DNA of 22,935 nucleotides from JAQVSV01 sp041667045 (GTDB lineage Bacteria > Elusimicrobiota > Elusimicrobia > Elusimicrobiales > Elusimicrobiaceae): assembly GCA_041667045.1 (NCBI GenBank), contig JBAYFS010000013.1, positions 1 through 22,935 on the forward strand, in the 5' to 3' direction. A program made the position numbers and the translations under genes. Below are positions 14,586-22,473 of the stretch, piece by piece. Every line of letters starts with the position of its first letter. Positions within the stretch are counted from its first letter, which is position 1. The notes under the pieces are model-generated. The model was not told the DNA's origin. It saw only the letters and a program-made list of their open reading frames with translations, and did no database searches.

Positions 14586-15919
14586 AACTCCCTCTCCACG
14601 GCAGGATATTAACGGTTTCCGAGCTAAACGGCATAATCAAGGATATGCTCGAAGGCACTTTTCCGGAAATGCAGGTTAAAGGGGAGATCTCGAACCTGCG
14701 GCCCGCGTCGTCGGGCCACGTTTATTTCGATTTGAAAGACCGGGATTCGCTCATTTCCGCCGTCATGTTCAAATGGGTTCACATGAAAACGGAAATCCAG
14801 CTCAAGGAAGGGCTGGAAGTGACGGTGCGGGGCGAGTTGTCCTGCTACGTCAAACAGGGCCGCTACCAGCTCATGGTGAAAGCCGTGGAGGGACGCGACC
14901 AGGGCGAACTGTTCAAGGAATTCGAACGCCTGAAAAAGAAACTCGCCGCCGAAGGTCTTTTCGACGCGGCGCGCAAACGACCCCTGCCGCCCTTTCCCCA
15001 GCTGATAGGAGTGGTCACCTCGCCGACCGGAGCCGCTCTGCGCGATATCCTGACCGTTTTAAAACGGAGAAGCGCGAACGTCAACGTACTGATTTCCCCG
15101 GCTCTCGTGCAGGGCGAAACGGCGAAAGACAGTATAATAACCGCGCTTGAATACCTGCACCGCGTTTCGCCCCGCCCGGACGTTATTTTACTGGGCCGCG
15201 GCGGCGGCTCCATTGAGGATTTGTGGCCTTTCAACGAAGAAAGCGTGGCCCGCGCCATAGCGGCTTCCGAAATTCCGGTCATTTCCTGCGTGGGGCATGA
15301 AACGGATTTCACCATAGCGGACTTCGCGGCCGATTTAAGGGCGCCAACCCCGTCCGCCGCCGCGGAACTGGTGACCGCGGATTCCCAGGAAATGATTTCC
15401 AAGCTTTATTTCATGCGCGGCAGGATTCTGCAAAGCATGCGGCTGATTTCGGAACGCCTGTCGGGCAGAATGAACACGGTGCTTAATTCGCGCCACATGC
15501 GCCGTCCGGAAACCCTATGGGCCGACAGAATGCAGGAAACCGACCGCCTCGCCGACCGCCTGCGGCTCGGCATAAAGGAAATCGCTGCTTCGCGCAGCGA
15601 AAAACTGACCCTTTTGCGCCACAAACTGCCGGCGGGCGCGAACGCCGCCATAGCGGCAAGCGACCGCACTCTGTCCGCTTTGTCTGAAAAAATACGCGCC
15701 CTGAACCCGTCCGCGGTTTTAAAACGCGGATATTCGATAGTCAAAAACGCGCGGACCGGCGCGGTGGTGACGGACGCGAACACCCTGTCCGCCGGTGACA
15801 CGATCAATCTGTCCTTCGCCGCCGGAACACGCGACGCGGTGATCACAAACGGCGAAAGGATACGCCGCGCGCAGACCGCGCGGCCCGACCAGCCGTCCCT
15901 TTTCGGAGAGGAAAAATGA
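14582..15919 (+). CDS. xseA: Exodeoxyribonuclease VII large subunit
   Basis: Catalytic subunit of exonuclease VII, which degrades single-stranded DNA in both directions. 445 residues. An N-terminal OB fold (about 8-105, with V-K-G-E-I-S-N-L-R and S-G-H-V-Y-F-D-L-K-D) is followed by the catalytic domain with G-V-V-T-S-P-T-G-A-A-L-R-D-I-L (143-157), L-L-G-R-G-G-G-S-I-E-D-L-W-P-F-N (203-218) and C-V-G-H-E-T-D-F-T-I-A-D-F-A-A-D-L-R-A-P-T-P (236-257). A coiled-coil region and the C-terminal beta segment (L-K-R-G-Y-S-I-V) complete it. It overlaps rarA and xseB by ATGA junctions. Confidence 0.97.
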   Translation: MKLPLHGRILTVSELNGIIKDMLEGTFPEMQVKGEISNLRPASSGHVYFDLKDRDSLISAVMFKWVHMKTEIQLKEGLEVTVRGELSCYVKQGRYQLMVKAVEGRDQGELFKEFERLKKKLAAEGLFDAARKRPLPPFPQLIGVVTSPTGAALRDILTVLKRRSANVNVLISPALVQGETAKDSIITALEYLHRVSPRPDVILLGRGGGSIEDLWPFNEESVARAIAASEIPVISCVGHETDFTIADFAADLRAPTPSAAAELVTADSQEMISKLYFMRGRILQSMRLISERLSGRMNTVLNSRHMRRPETLWADRMQETDRLADRLRLGIKEIAASRSEKLTLLRHKLPAGANAAIAASDRTLSALSEKIRALNPSAVLKRGYSIVKNARTGAVVTDANTLSAGDTINLSFAAGTRDAVITNGERIRRAQTARPDQPSLFGEEK

Positions 15920-16146
15920 AACCTAAAAACACATTTGAAGAAAAACTGGCCCGCCTCGAAAAAATAGCGGCGGAACTGGAAACAAATTCGCAGGGACTGG
16001 AAAACTCCATCGCCCTTTTTGAAGAAGGCGTGGCGCTGTCCCGCGAACTGGAAAAACAGCTCACCGACGTGAAACGCCGGGTGGAAATAATCACCGCCGG
16101 TTCCGGCGAACCGGAAAAAAAACCTTTTGAGGAAACCGGCAGTTAA
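15916..16146 (+). CDS. xseB: Exodeoxyribonuclease VII small subunit
   Basis: 76 residues, typical size. The small helical-hairpin subunit binds the coiled coil of XseA. It shows F-E-E-K-L-A-R-L-E-K-I-A-A-E-L-E and L-E-N-S-I-A-L-F-E-E-G-V-A-L-S-R, the family hallmarks. Its ATG overlaps the xseA stop. The next gene starts 14 bp after its stop. Confidence 0.95.
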   Translation: MKPKNTFEEKLARLEKIAAELETNSQGLENSIALFEEGVALSRELEKQLTDVKRRVEIITAGSGEPEKKPFEETGS

Positions 16147-16160
16147 ACCCGGAAAACATA

Positions 16161-17102
16161 ATGCCAGACATTCATACCGCAACCAACACCGTAAACCCTT
16201 ATGCTCCGTGGGACAGGCTGCCGCCCCCGCCCCGCAAACTGCCGCGTACGGCGATTTTCAAAAACCTGTTCGGCGGCGGCTTCAGCCTGTTCGGCAACAT
16301 TCTGCTTCTGGCGGGCGCGCTCACCCTGTCGAGCCACCTGCCGATAACCGATTTCACCGCGCCCAGATTTTCGCTGGGAAACACGCAAAACGCGAAAGGC
16401 GTCATTTATTTCCGCCAGCTCACGGGCATCAAGTATAAAGGCGCGGATATTGAAGCCGTGCGTTACGTTTATAAAGACCCCGCGGGACAAACCGCCGAAG
16501 GCGTGTCCTACGCGCCCATGGTGATCTTTAAAAACATGGAAGTTGTGGATGTGGAGTATCTGGCGGCGGACCCGTCCGTATCGCGCATTAAAGACACGCG
16601 TTCAAAACCGGTTCCGCTCTCCGGCCTCCTGCTTATCCCGCTGCCGCTGCTGACGCTGGGCCTGGCCTTCAGCCTGTCCGGCTTTTTAACGGGCAGGCGG
16701 AGAAACGCCCTGCTCGCAAAAGGTGTGTTCGCCCAGGGCGTCATAGCAAACACGCAGCGTTTCCTGTTCAGTTCGGATGCGCGGCGGCTATACAAAGCCT
16801 CCGCCTCATTCCGCCTCCCGGATGACACGCAGAAAACAGCGGTTTCGTCACTGCTTACCCCGTTCATGCTCAAGCCGGGCGATCCGGTGCCGGTCCTCTA
16901 CGATCCCCAAAATCCCGATCAGGCCGAAATTCCCTGTTTCCTGGTCAATAAAATCCAGGTGTCGCCCGACGGCAGTTTCACCGAAAACATGATCTGCTGG
17001 TTTTACACCGGACTGGCGGCCCTGCCGTTCGCCATACTTCTGGCGATGGCGGCGTACTGGCTGGCGGCCGGATTCCAGCACCCGTTCGCCGGCATGCAAT
17101 GA
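16161..17102 (+). CDS. Membrane protein with a DUF3592-like region
   Basis: 313 residues with three hydrophobic segments near 36-58, 153-176 and 281-303. The region after the second (about 187-256) reads K-G-V-F-A-Q-G-V-I-A-N-T-Q-R, then Y-K-A-S-A-S-F, then G-D-P-V-P-V-L-Y-D-P-Q-N-P-D-Q-A-E. This is the pattern of DUF3592, in which a small beta domain of unknown function sits next to membrane helices. A weaker copy (V-R-Y-V-Y-K-D-P...G-V-S-Y-A-P) lies at 100-120, so the protein may have two related soluble domains. The Pro-rich N-terminus is not a cleavable signal. It is placed between xseB and tlyA, and its TGA overlaps the tlyA ATG, so it is translated with the repair genes although no link in function is known. 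Confidence 0.6.
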   Translation: MPDIHTATNTVNPYAPWDRLPPPPRKLPRTAIFKNLFGGGFSLFGNILLLAGALTLSSHLPITDFTAPRFSLGNTQNAKGVIYFRQLTGIKYKGADIEAVRYVYKDPAGQTAEGVSYAPMVIFKNMEVVDVEYLAADPSVSRIKDTRSKPVPLSGLLLIPLPLLTLGLAFSLSGFLTGRRRNALLAKGVFAQGVIANTQRFLFSSDARRLYKASASFRLPDDTQKTAVSSLLTPFMLKPGDPVPVLYDPQNPDQAEIPCFLVNKIQVSPDGSFTENMICWFYTGLAALPFAILLAMAAYWLAAGFQHPFAGMQ

Positions 17103-17839
17103 GGCAAAGATTGGACAGCCTCCTGGTGGCGCTAGGCCTGTTTGAAAGCAGGCGCCGCGCGCAAACCGCCATAGCGGCGGGTTCCGTTTCGGTAAACGGC
17201 CAGACCGCCTTAAGCCCCGACAAAAAGTTCGAAGAAACGGATAAGATAGAAATTTCCGGCCCGGCCTGCCCCTATGTTTCGCGCGGCGGCCTGAAACTAA
17301 AAAGCGGGCTGGATTCGTTTAAGGTGTCGCCCGCGGGAAAGCTTTGCATGGATCTGGGCGCGGCAACAGGCGGATTCACCGACTGTTTCCTCCAGGAAGG
17401 CGCGGACGCGGTTTACGCCATAGACGTGGGGCAGGGCCAGCTGCACGAAAGCCTGCTGAAAAACCCGAAAGTGATTTTCATGCCGGACACGAACGCGCGT
17501 TATCTGAACCCGTCCGCCTTCAAAAACAAACCGCAAGTGTGCGCCATAGACGTGTCTTTCATCTCGCTTAAAATGGTTCTGCCGGCGGTAAGCGGCTGCC
17601 TGGAGAACAAGGCGGATATCATCGCCCTGATCAAGCCGCAGTTTGAATTGTCGCGCCGGGAACTGGTGCGCGGCATTGTGAAAGATCCGGCCCTGCACGA
17701 AAAGGTAAAACAGGAACTTCAATCATTTCTTAAAACCGAACTGCCCACAGCAAAGGATCTGGGCATTATCCCTTCGCCCATCGAAGGCGCGCACGGCAAC
17801 ACGGAATTTTTGTGGCACATCAGGACAGCTTCCGCCTAA
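17099..17839 (+). CDS. tlyA: TlyA-family rRNA 2'-O-methyltransferase
   Basis: 246 residues. An N-terminal S4 RNA-binding domain (about 3-60, R-L-D-S-L-L-V...A-I-A-A-G-S-V-S-V-N-G) is followed by an FtsJ/RrmJ-like methyltransferase with the SAM site M-D-L-G-A-A-T-G-G-F-T-D (84-95), A-I-D-V-G (107-111) and I-A-L-I-K-P-Q-F-E (175-183). The family methylates ribosomal RNA (C1409 in 16S and C1920 in 23S rRNA in mycobacteria) and has been annotated as hemolysin. Its start overlaps the preceding membrane-protein gene (ATGA). Its 3' end overlaps the convergent permease gene by 20 bp. Confidence 0.93.
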   Translation: MRQRLDSLLVALGLFESRRRAQTAIAAGSVSVNGQTALSPDKKFEETDKIEISGPACPYVSRGGLKLKSGLDSFKVSPAGKLCMDLGAATGGFTDCFLQEGADAVYAIDVGQGQLHESLLKNPKVIFMPDTNARYLNPSAFKNKPQVCAIDVSFISLKMVLPAVSGCLENKADIIALIKPQFELSRRELVRGIVKDPALHEKVKQELQSFLKTELPTAKDLGIIPSPIEGAHGNTEFLWHIRTASA

Positions 17840-18914
17840 ATCTGAACACCGCCAGCAGCAGGATCGAACAGCCCAGAATGCCCAGTCCCGCCAGATTAAA
17901 AACCACCGAATGAACACCGCCGCCTTTTAACATGATATTGCGCACCAGCGCGATGAAATAGGTCATGGGATCAAGATAGCAGATCCATTTGAGCGCCGCC
18001 GGAATATTCTCTATCGGGAACATTATCCCCGACAGCAGTATGCCCGGGAACAGGAACAGAAAGCCGCCCATCATGGCCTGCTGCTGGTTTGCCGCCACGG
18101 TGGAAATGAAAATGCCGAACGACACCGTGGTGAAGACAAAAAGCGCGGCGGAAAAACCCAGCAACCACAAACTCCCCTCAAACGGCACGCCGAAAACGAA
18201 AGCCGCGGCCAGCAGCACGATCGGCACGTTAACCAGCGACAGCAAAAAATACGGAATGCTTTTGCCGAGCAGGATTTCCAGCGTGCTGACCGGCGCGGAG
18301 ATGAGCGTTTCGAACGTGCCGGTTTCCTTTTCCTTGGCAAGCGACATGGCGGTCAGCAGAATGCTCACCACGCACAGCACGATAACCATGACGCCCGGCA
18401 CAAGAAACACCGCCGATTTCTGTGACGGATTATACAGCACGCGCAGGGAAAAATTGAAATCATCCGGCGGAGAATAGCCCGTTTCCTCGGCGGCGACATA
18501 GCCCGTCACCTGGGAAACGTAATTCGCTATCTGCCGGGCCTTGACCGCGTTGGACGCGTCAATAAGGACCTGCAGCCGCGCCCTGCCTTTTTTCAGGTCG
18601 TTGCCAAGCCCCTTCTCCGGCGCGGCCAGCACAACGTCGGCCCGACCGGAACGCAGCCACTCCACGGGATCAGTTCCCTTTACCTCAGCCGGGACAAACC
18701 AGCCGGTGGCGAAAGCGCGCCGCGCTATTTTGCCAACCATCACGTCGTCGGCCTGCGCGAACACGGCAAGTTTTATGTTTTTAACTTCCGAGGAAACGGC
18801 AAAACCCAGCACGGTAAGCTGGATAACGGGCAAAACAAAAATCAGCATCCGGCTTTTCGTGTCGCGCAAAGCCTGGGCGAATTCCTTTCTAATAAAACCG
18901 AGGATAGTCTGCAT
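17820..18914 (-). CDS. ABC-2 type exporter permease (YbhR-like)
   Basis: Inner-membrane permease of the exporter encoded by this operon. The start at 18914 (MQTILGFIRKEFAQALRDTK) gives 364 residues; the frame is open 23 codons further, but that extension lies inside the preceding permease gene. Layout is typical of ABC-2 permeases: one N-terminal transmembrane helix (about 22-42), a large periplasmic domain, then about five helices, with E-K-E-T-G-T-F-E-T-L-I-S-A-P-V-S-T-L-E-I-L-L-G-K marking the cytoplasmic coupling region. It lies 4 bp after the upstream permease and is the last gene of the operon. No terminator is visible before tlyA, which it overlaps tail to tail. Confidence 0.9.
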   Translation of the reverse strand: MQTILGFIRKEFAQALRDTKSRMLIFVLPVIQLTVLGFAVSSEVKNIKLAVFAQADDVMVGKIARRAFATGWFVPAEVKGTDPVEWLRSGRADVVLAAPEKGLGNDLKKGRARLQVLIDASNAVKARQIANYVSQVTGYVAAEETGYSPPDDFNFSLRVLYNPSQKSAVFLVPGVMVIVLCVVSILLTAMSLAKEKETGTFETLISAPVSTLEILLGKSIPYFLLSLVNVPIVLLAAAFVFGVPFEGSLWLLGFSAALFVFTTVSFGIFISTVAANQQQAMMGGFLFLFPGILLSGIMFPIENIPAALKWICYLDPMTYFIALVRNIMLKGGGVHSVVFNLAGLGILGCSILLLAVFRFRRKLS

Positions 18915-18918
18915 ATTT

Positions 18919-20040
18919 TTATTCCAGGTCCGTTTTAAAGGACGCCGTGCTCCGCAGCACCAGAAAAACCGCCAGAAAAACAAGCATCCCGCACGGCAGC
19001 AGCAAGTCAGCCAGATCCGTGCCGCGCATGTATTCCGCGCGGCTTATCTCCATAAACCACCGCGCCGGCAGAATGCCGGTGAAATACTGGAAAAACACCG
19101 GCATGCTTTCAACCGGAAAAATGAAACCAGACAAAAGCAGCGGCGGCAGCAGGCCGGACACAATCGAAAGCTGCATCGCCAACTGCTGCTGGCGCGTGGC
19201 GATGGAAATGAACAGTCCCTGCGCCAAAGACGCGCAGATAAACACGACCGCGCCGGCGGAATAAACGAAAATATTACCCGCGAACGGCACAAAAAACACA
19301 AGCCGCGCCGCCAGCGTGACAAAGACCGCGCCGCCCGTCGCCAGCAGCATATACGGCGCGAGTTTGCCCGCCACTATTTCCAGCGGGTGGACGGGCGTGG
19401 AAAGCAGCAGTTCCATGGATCCGTTTTCCCATTCCCGCGCAACGGTAAGCGCGGTCAGAAGCGTGCACAGCAGTCCGAGTATGATAACCGCCAGGCCCGG
19501 CACCACGAACCAGCTTGAATTCAATTCGGGATTGAAAAGATACCGGGTCTGCAGTTCAACCGGCGGTTTCGCCGAACGCGGCCCGTAGAAACCTGCCAAT
19601 GCGGAAACCTGAAGGCCGGAGGCGTAGCTTGCCACAACGCCCGTTTTGGAATTATCGCTTCCGTCTAAAATAAGCTGGACGCGCGTTTTTCGGCCCGCCG
19701 CCACATCCTTGCCGAAACCGGAATTTATTATCATGCCGGAATAAGCTCTGTCATTGTTCAGCTCGCTGACAACGTCCTGCCTGGCGTTCAGCGGTTTGAC
19801 GTTGAAATAATCAGACGCGGAGAAATACCTTTGCAAACGGCGAGAGGCGGGCGTTTTGTCATAATCCATAACCGCTATGCTGATATTGCGGTAGTTGAAA
19901 TCAATAATAAAACCGAAAAACACCACCAGAATCAAAGGCAGCAAAACAGCCAGCGCAAGAGTAAACGGATCGCGGAGGATGTGTTTAAACTCTTTTTTGG
20001 CTATAGATAAAGCGCGTTTGGCGGAGAACATGCCGTTCAT
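18919..20040 (-). CDS. ABC-2 type exporter permease (YbhS-like)
   Basis: 373 residues, with AGGAGA 9 nt before the first ATG (rather than the ATG at codon 4). It begins with K-K-E-F-K-H-I-L-R-D-P and one transmembrane helix (about 26-47). A periplasmic domain of about 120 residues follows, then some five helices with E-W-E-N-G-S-M-E-L-L-L-S-T-P-V-H-P-L-E-I-V-A-G-K, the ABC-2 coupling signature. Expected to pair with the next permease as a heterodimer served by the two ATPases upstream. The gap to the upstream ATPase gene is one base. Confidence 0.92.
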   Translation of the reverse strand: MNGMFSAKRALSIAKKEFKHILRDPFTLALAVLLPLILVVFFGFIIDFNYRNISIAVMDYDKTPASRRLQRYFSASDYFNVKPLNARQDVVSELNNDRAYSGMIINSGFGKDVAAGRKTRVQLILDGSDNSKTGVVASYASGLQVSALAGFYGPRSAKPPVELQTRYLFNPELNSSWFVVPGLAVIILGLLCTLLTALTVAREWENGSMELLLSTPVHPLEIVAGKLAPYMLLATGGAVFVTLAARLVFFVPFAGNIFVYSAGAVVFICASLAQGLFISIATRQQQLAMQLSIVSGLLPPLLLSGFIFPVESMPVFFQYFTGILPARWFMEISRAEYMRGTDLADLLLPCGMLVFLAVFLVLRSTASFKTDLE

Positions 20041-20041
20041 A

Positions 20042-20953
20042 TCAGTTCTCTCCTATAACTTTCAAAAAAACATCTTCCAAAGACGGCGCGATCCTGCGTA
20101 TCTGCGCGCCGCCCCCGGCCCGCGCCCTGAAGGCGTCCCAAGCCGGGCCGTCAAGTATTTCGGCATGCCATTTCAATCCGTATGGCGAAACCTTGCCGCA
20201 GGCTTTAAGAGAAGCCAGTAAATCAGGACCGGACAGCGCTATTTCATAAAGCCCGTCCGGATAATTCGCTTTTTTCAGGCTGGCCGGGCTGTCCAGCGCG
20301 GCTATCCGCCCGCTCTGCATAAGCGCGATGCGGGCGCACTGCTCCGCCTCGTCCATATAATGCGTGGTCACGAAAACGGTTTTCCCCTCAGCCGACATGG
20401 CGCGGATAAGTTTCCAGAACAGGCTGCGTTCCTGGGGAGCGACTCCCGCGGTGGGTTCGTCCAGAAAAATTATTTCCGGGTCGTGCAGAATGGAAGCCGC
20501 CAGCGCGACCTGCTGTTTCATCCCGCCGGGCAGTTTTCCGGCCAAAGTGTCCTCAGGATAAGAGAAACCCACAAATTCCAACAGTTCCCGCGAACGCTTC
20601 TCAAACGCTTGGCGCGGAATTTTCCTAAGGGCGGCGGCGAAGGCGAGATTTTCGCGCACGCTCAAATCGGGATACAGCGTGAATTTCTGCGACATATAGC
20701 CTATGCGCCTTTTCACTGCCATCGGATCTTTCGCGACATCTATGCCCGCGACCAGCAGTTCGCCCCCCGACGGGGTTATCAGGCCGCACAGCGCGCGGAT
20801 AGTGGTGGTTTTGCCGGCGCCGTTCGCACCCAGAAAGCCGAAAATCTCGCCCTTCGGCACGGAAAAAGAAATCCCGTCCACTGCGCGGAAAGAGCCGAAC
20901 GCCACCGTCAGCCCGTTCACCGCAACAGCCTGCCCGCCGTTATTGTTTGGCAT
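20042..20953 (-). CDS. ABC exporter ATPase, equivalent of the C-terminal half of YbhF
   Basis: 303 residues. Walker A is G-A-N-G-A-G-K-T (42-49), the Q-loop is G-Y-M-S-Q-K-F (85-91), the signature is L-P-G-G-M-K-Q-Q (141-148), Walker B is I-I-F-L-D-E-P (161-167) and the switch His is in T-T-H-Y-M-D-E-A-E (196-204). The signature has Pro in place of Ser, and the D-loop reads A-G-V-A-P with Ala where Asp is usual. E. coli YbhF, as recalled, also has a degenerate signature in its second half. Its start overlaps the upstream ATPase gene by 14 bp, so the two are co-translated. Energises export through the two permeases downstream. Confidence 0.92.
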   Translation of the reverse strand: MPNNNGGQAVAVNGLTVAFGSFRAVDGISFSVPKGEIFGFLGANGAGKTTTIRALCGLITPSGGELLVAGIDVAKDPMAVKRRIGYMSQKFTLYPDLSVRENLAFAAALRKIPRQAFEKRSRELLEFVGFSYPEDTLAGKLPGGMKQQVALAASILHDPEIIFLDEPTAGVAPQERSLFWKLIRAMSAEGKTVFVTTHYMDEAEQCARIALMQSGRIAALDSPASLKKANYPDGLYEIALSGPDLLASLKACGKVSPYGLKWHAEILDGPAWDAFRARAGGGAQIRRIAPSLEDVFLKVIGEN

Positions 20954-21740
20954 TTGCCGGCCCCGTACGCCTTAAAAATATTTCCTCGAACTTCTCCGCT
21001 TTTTCCTCTTTTAAAATGCCGCCGGGCTCGCCCGCCAGCAAAAGCCTGCCTTCGTCAAGCAGGAAAACTTTTCCGCAGCGCTCGGCTTCGTCCATGTAAG
21101 AGGTACTCATTATAATGGTCATGCTGGCCCCCACAAAACGGTACATCAGCTCCCACAGTTCGCGCCGGCTGACCGGGTCAACGCCGATGGTGGGTTCGTC
21201 CAGCAGCAGGATATCAGGCGAGTGGAGCAGCACGCACATAAGGCCGAGTTTTTTATACATTCCGCCGGACAGTTTTCCGGCTTTGCGGTCCCTGAATTGC
21301 TCCAGCCTGGTGAGCCGGAACAGTTCGGCGGAACGTTCTTGATATTCCTTTTTTCCGAGCTGGTATAAATCCGCGAAAAAACGCATATGCTCCGCGCAGG
21401 TCAAATCGGGGTAAAGACTCTGCTCCTGCGGGAAATAGGCCATGCGGGGGCGCACGGCGGACAGGGAAAGGCGTTTCCCTTTTTCGAAAAAAGCCACCGC
21501 GCTTGCGCCGTCCGGCAAGCTGGAACCGCCGGCCTTCAGCTTGCGCTCCCCGTCAGGGTAAAGAAGCCCCATGAGAATTCTTAAAAGCGTGGTTTTTCCC
21601 GCACCGTTCGGGCCGACTACACCGTTCAGAGCGCCGGATTGAAAGTCAATGCTTAAGTCTTTGAGCGCGCGCAAAGAACCGAAGCTTTTGTTAAGCCCCC
21701 TTACGCTGACTTCAATCAGTGCCGGTGTTTTTAGTGTCAT
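20940..21740 (-). CDS. ABC exporter ATPase, equivalent of the N-terminal half of YbhF
   Basis: 266 residues. Walker A is G-P-N-G-A-G-K-T (43-50), the signature a normal L-S-G-G-M (157-161) and Walker B I-L-L-L-D-E-P (177-183), followed by G-V-D-P. The switch region reads S-T-S-Y-M-D-E-A-E, with Ser where the switch His is usual; the first half of E. coli YbhF, as recalled, has the same S-T-S-Y. A stretch between 64 and 98 is longer than usual before the Q-loop (Y-F-P-Q-E-Q). It starts 6 bp after the adaptor gene and overlaps the next ATPase gene by 14 bp. Confidence 0.92.
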   Translation of the reverse strand: MTLKTPALIEVSVRGLNKSFGSLRALKDLSIDFQSGALNGVVGPNGAGKTTLLRILMGLLYPDGERKLKAGGSSLPDGASAVAFFEKGKRLSLSAVRPRMAYFPQEQSLYPDLTCAEHMRFFADLYQLGKKEYQERSAELFRLTRLEQFRDRKAGKLSGGMYKKLGLMCVLLHSPDILLLDEPTIGVDPVSRRELWELMYRFVGASMTIIMSTSYMDEAERCGKVFLLDEGRLLLAGEPGGILKEEKAEKFEEIFLRRTGPANAKQ

Positions 21741-21746
21741 AAAATT

Positions 21747-22472
21747 TTACGGCAGTTCGGCTTCGAGCGTCATGCCGGGTTTTAACAAACCGTCCGGATT
21801 TTCAAATTCCACCTTTACCTGATAGACAAGCCGCGTGCGCTCGGACCGGGTCTGCACGTTGCGCGGCGTAAATTCCGCCTTCTGGCTGATCGCGGTGACA
21901 ACACCTCTGAACCTGCGCATATTGTCTTCCGGCAGGAACGCGGGCACTTTCATGCCGACGGAGAGTTTATAAACCACCGGCTGCTCCACATAAATATACG
22001 CGTAAACGCGGCCCGTGTAAGCCACGGTCAGAACCGGGGTGCCGGGCGCCACGAATTCGCCTTCTTCATGCGGCTTGTAAAGCACGGTGCCCTCGATAGG
22101 CGAATAGATCCTGCACCAGCTCTGCTTTAAATCGGCGTCGGAAAAGCGGTAGCGCGCGAAATCGTACTGGGCCTGCGGCATGGTGCCGTCCCGGAAAAGC
22201 CGCTCGGCGCGGTCGAAATCCGTTTTCGCTATGCCGCGGGCCAGGCTGTAATCTCGGCAGTCGAGCTGAATAACCAGCTGGTTCTTTGCCACTGTCCGGC
22301 CCAGATCGGTGTAATATTTCGTTATGACCGAATTAAGCCGGGCCGGCACGTCTATTTCAGTGGCTTCCACGGTGCCGCTGTAATAAAATCTGTTTTCCCG
22401 GTTTTTTAAATACAAGGCCACGCCCGCAATAATGAGAATCAAAACCGCGACAGGAATAATTTTTTTCTTCAT
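21747..22472 (-). CDS. HlyD/YbhG-type periplasmic adaptor protein
   Basis: Membrane-fusion protein that would bridge the ABC permeases and the TolC-like channel. 241 residues, short for the family. One N-terminal membrane anchor (about 5-21), then Y-Y-S-G-T-V-E-A-T-E-I-D-V-P-A-R (lipoyl half), a short helical hairpin (about 72-112, D-F-D-R-A-E-R-L-F), the second lipoyl half with Y-S-P-I-E-G-T-V-L-Y-K-P-H-E-E-G-E-F-V-A-P-G-T-P, and a beta-barrel ending in P-G-M-T-L-E-A-E-L-P. AGGAG precedes the start. One base separates it from the outer-membrane gene upstream. Confidence 0.93.
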   Translation of the reverse strand: MKKKIIPVAVLILIIAGVALYLKNRENRFYYSGTVEATEIDVPARLNSVITKYYTDLGRTVAKNQLVIQLDCRDYSLARGIAKTDFDRAERLFRDGTMPQAQYDFARYRFSDADLKQSWCRIYSPIEGTVLYKPHEEGEFVAPGTPVLTVAYTGRVYAYIYVEQPVVYKLSVGMKVPAFLPEDNMRRFRGVVTAISQKAEFTPRNVQTRSERTRLVYQVKVEFENPDGLLKPGMTLEAELP

Positions 22473-22473
22473 A

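Noticed and set aside
18541..19518. 325-codon plus-strand open frame opposite the permeases
   Set aside because: Arg/Gln-rich shadow with no domain. The minus-strand permeases have the full ABC-2 layout.
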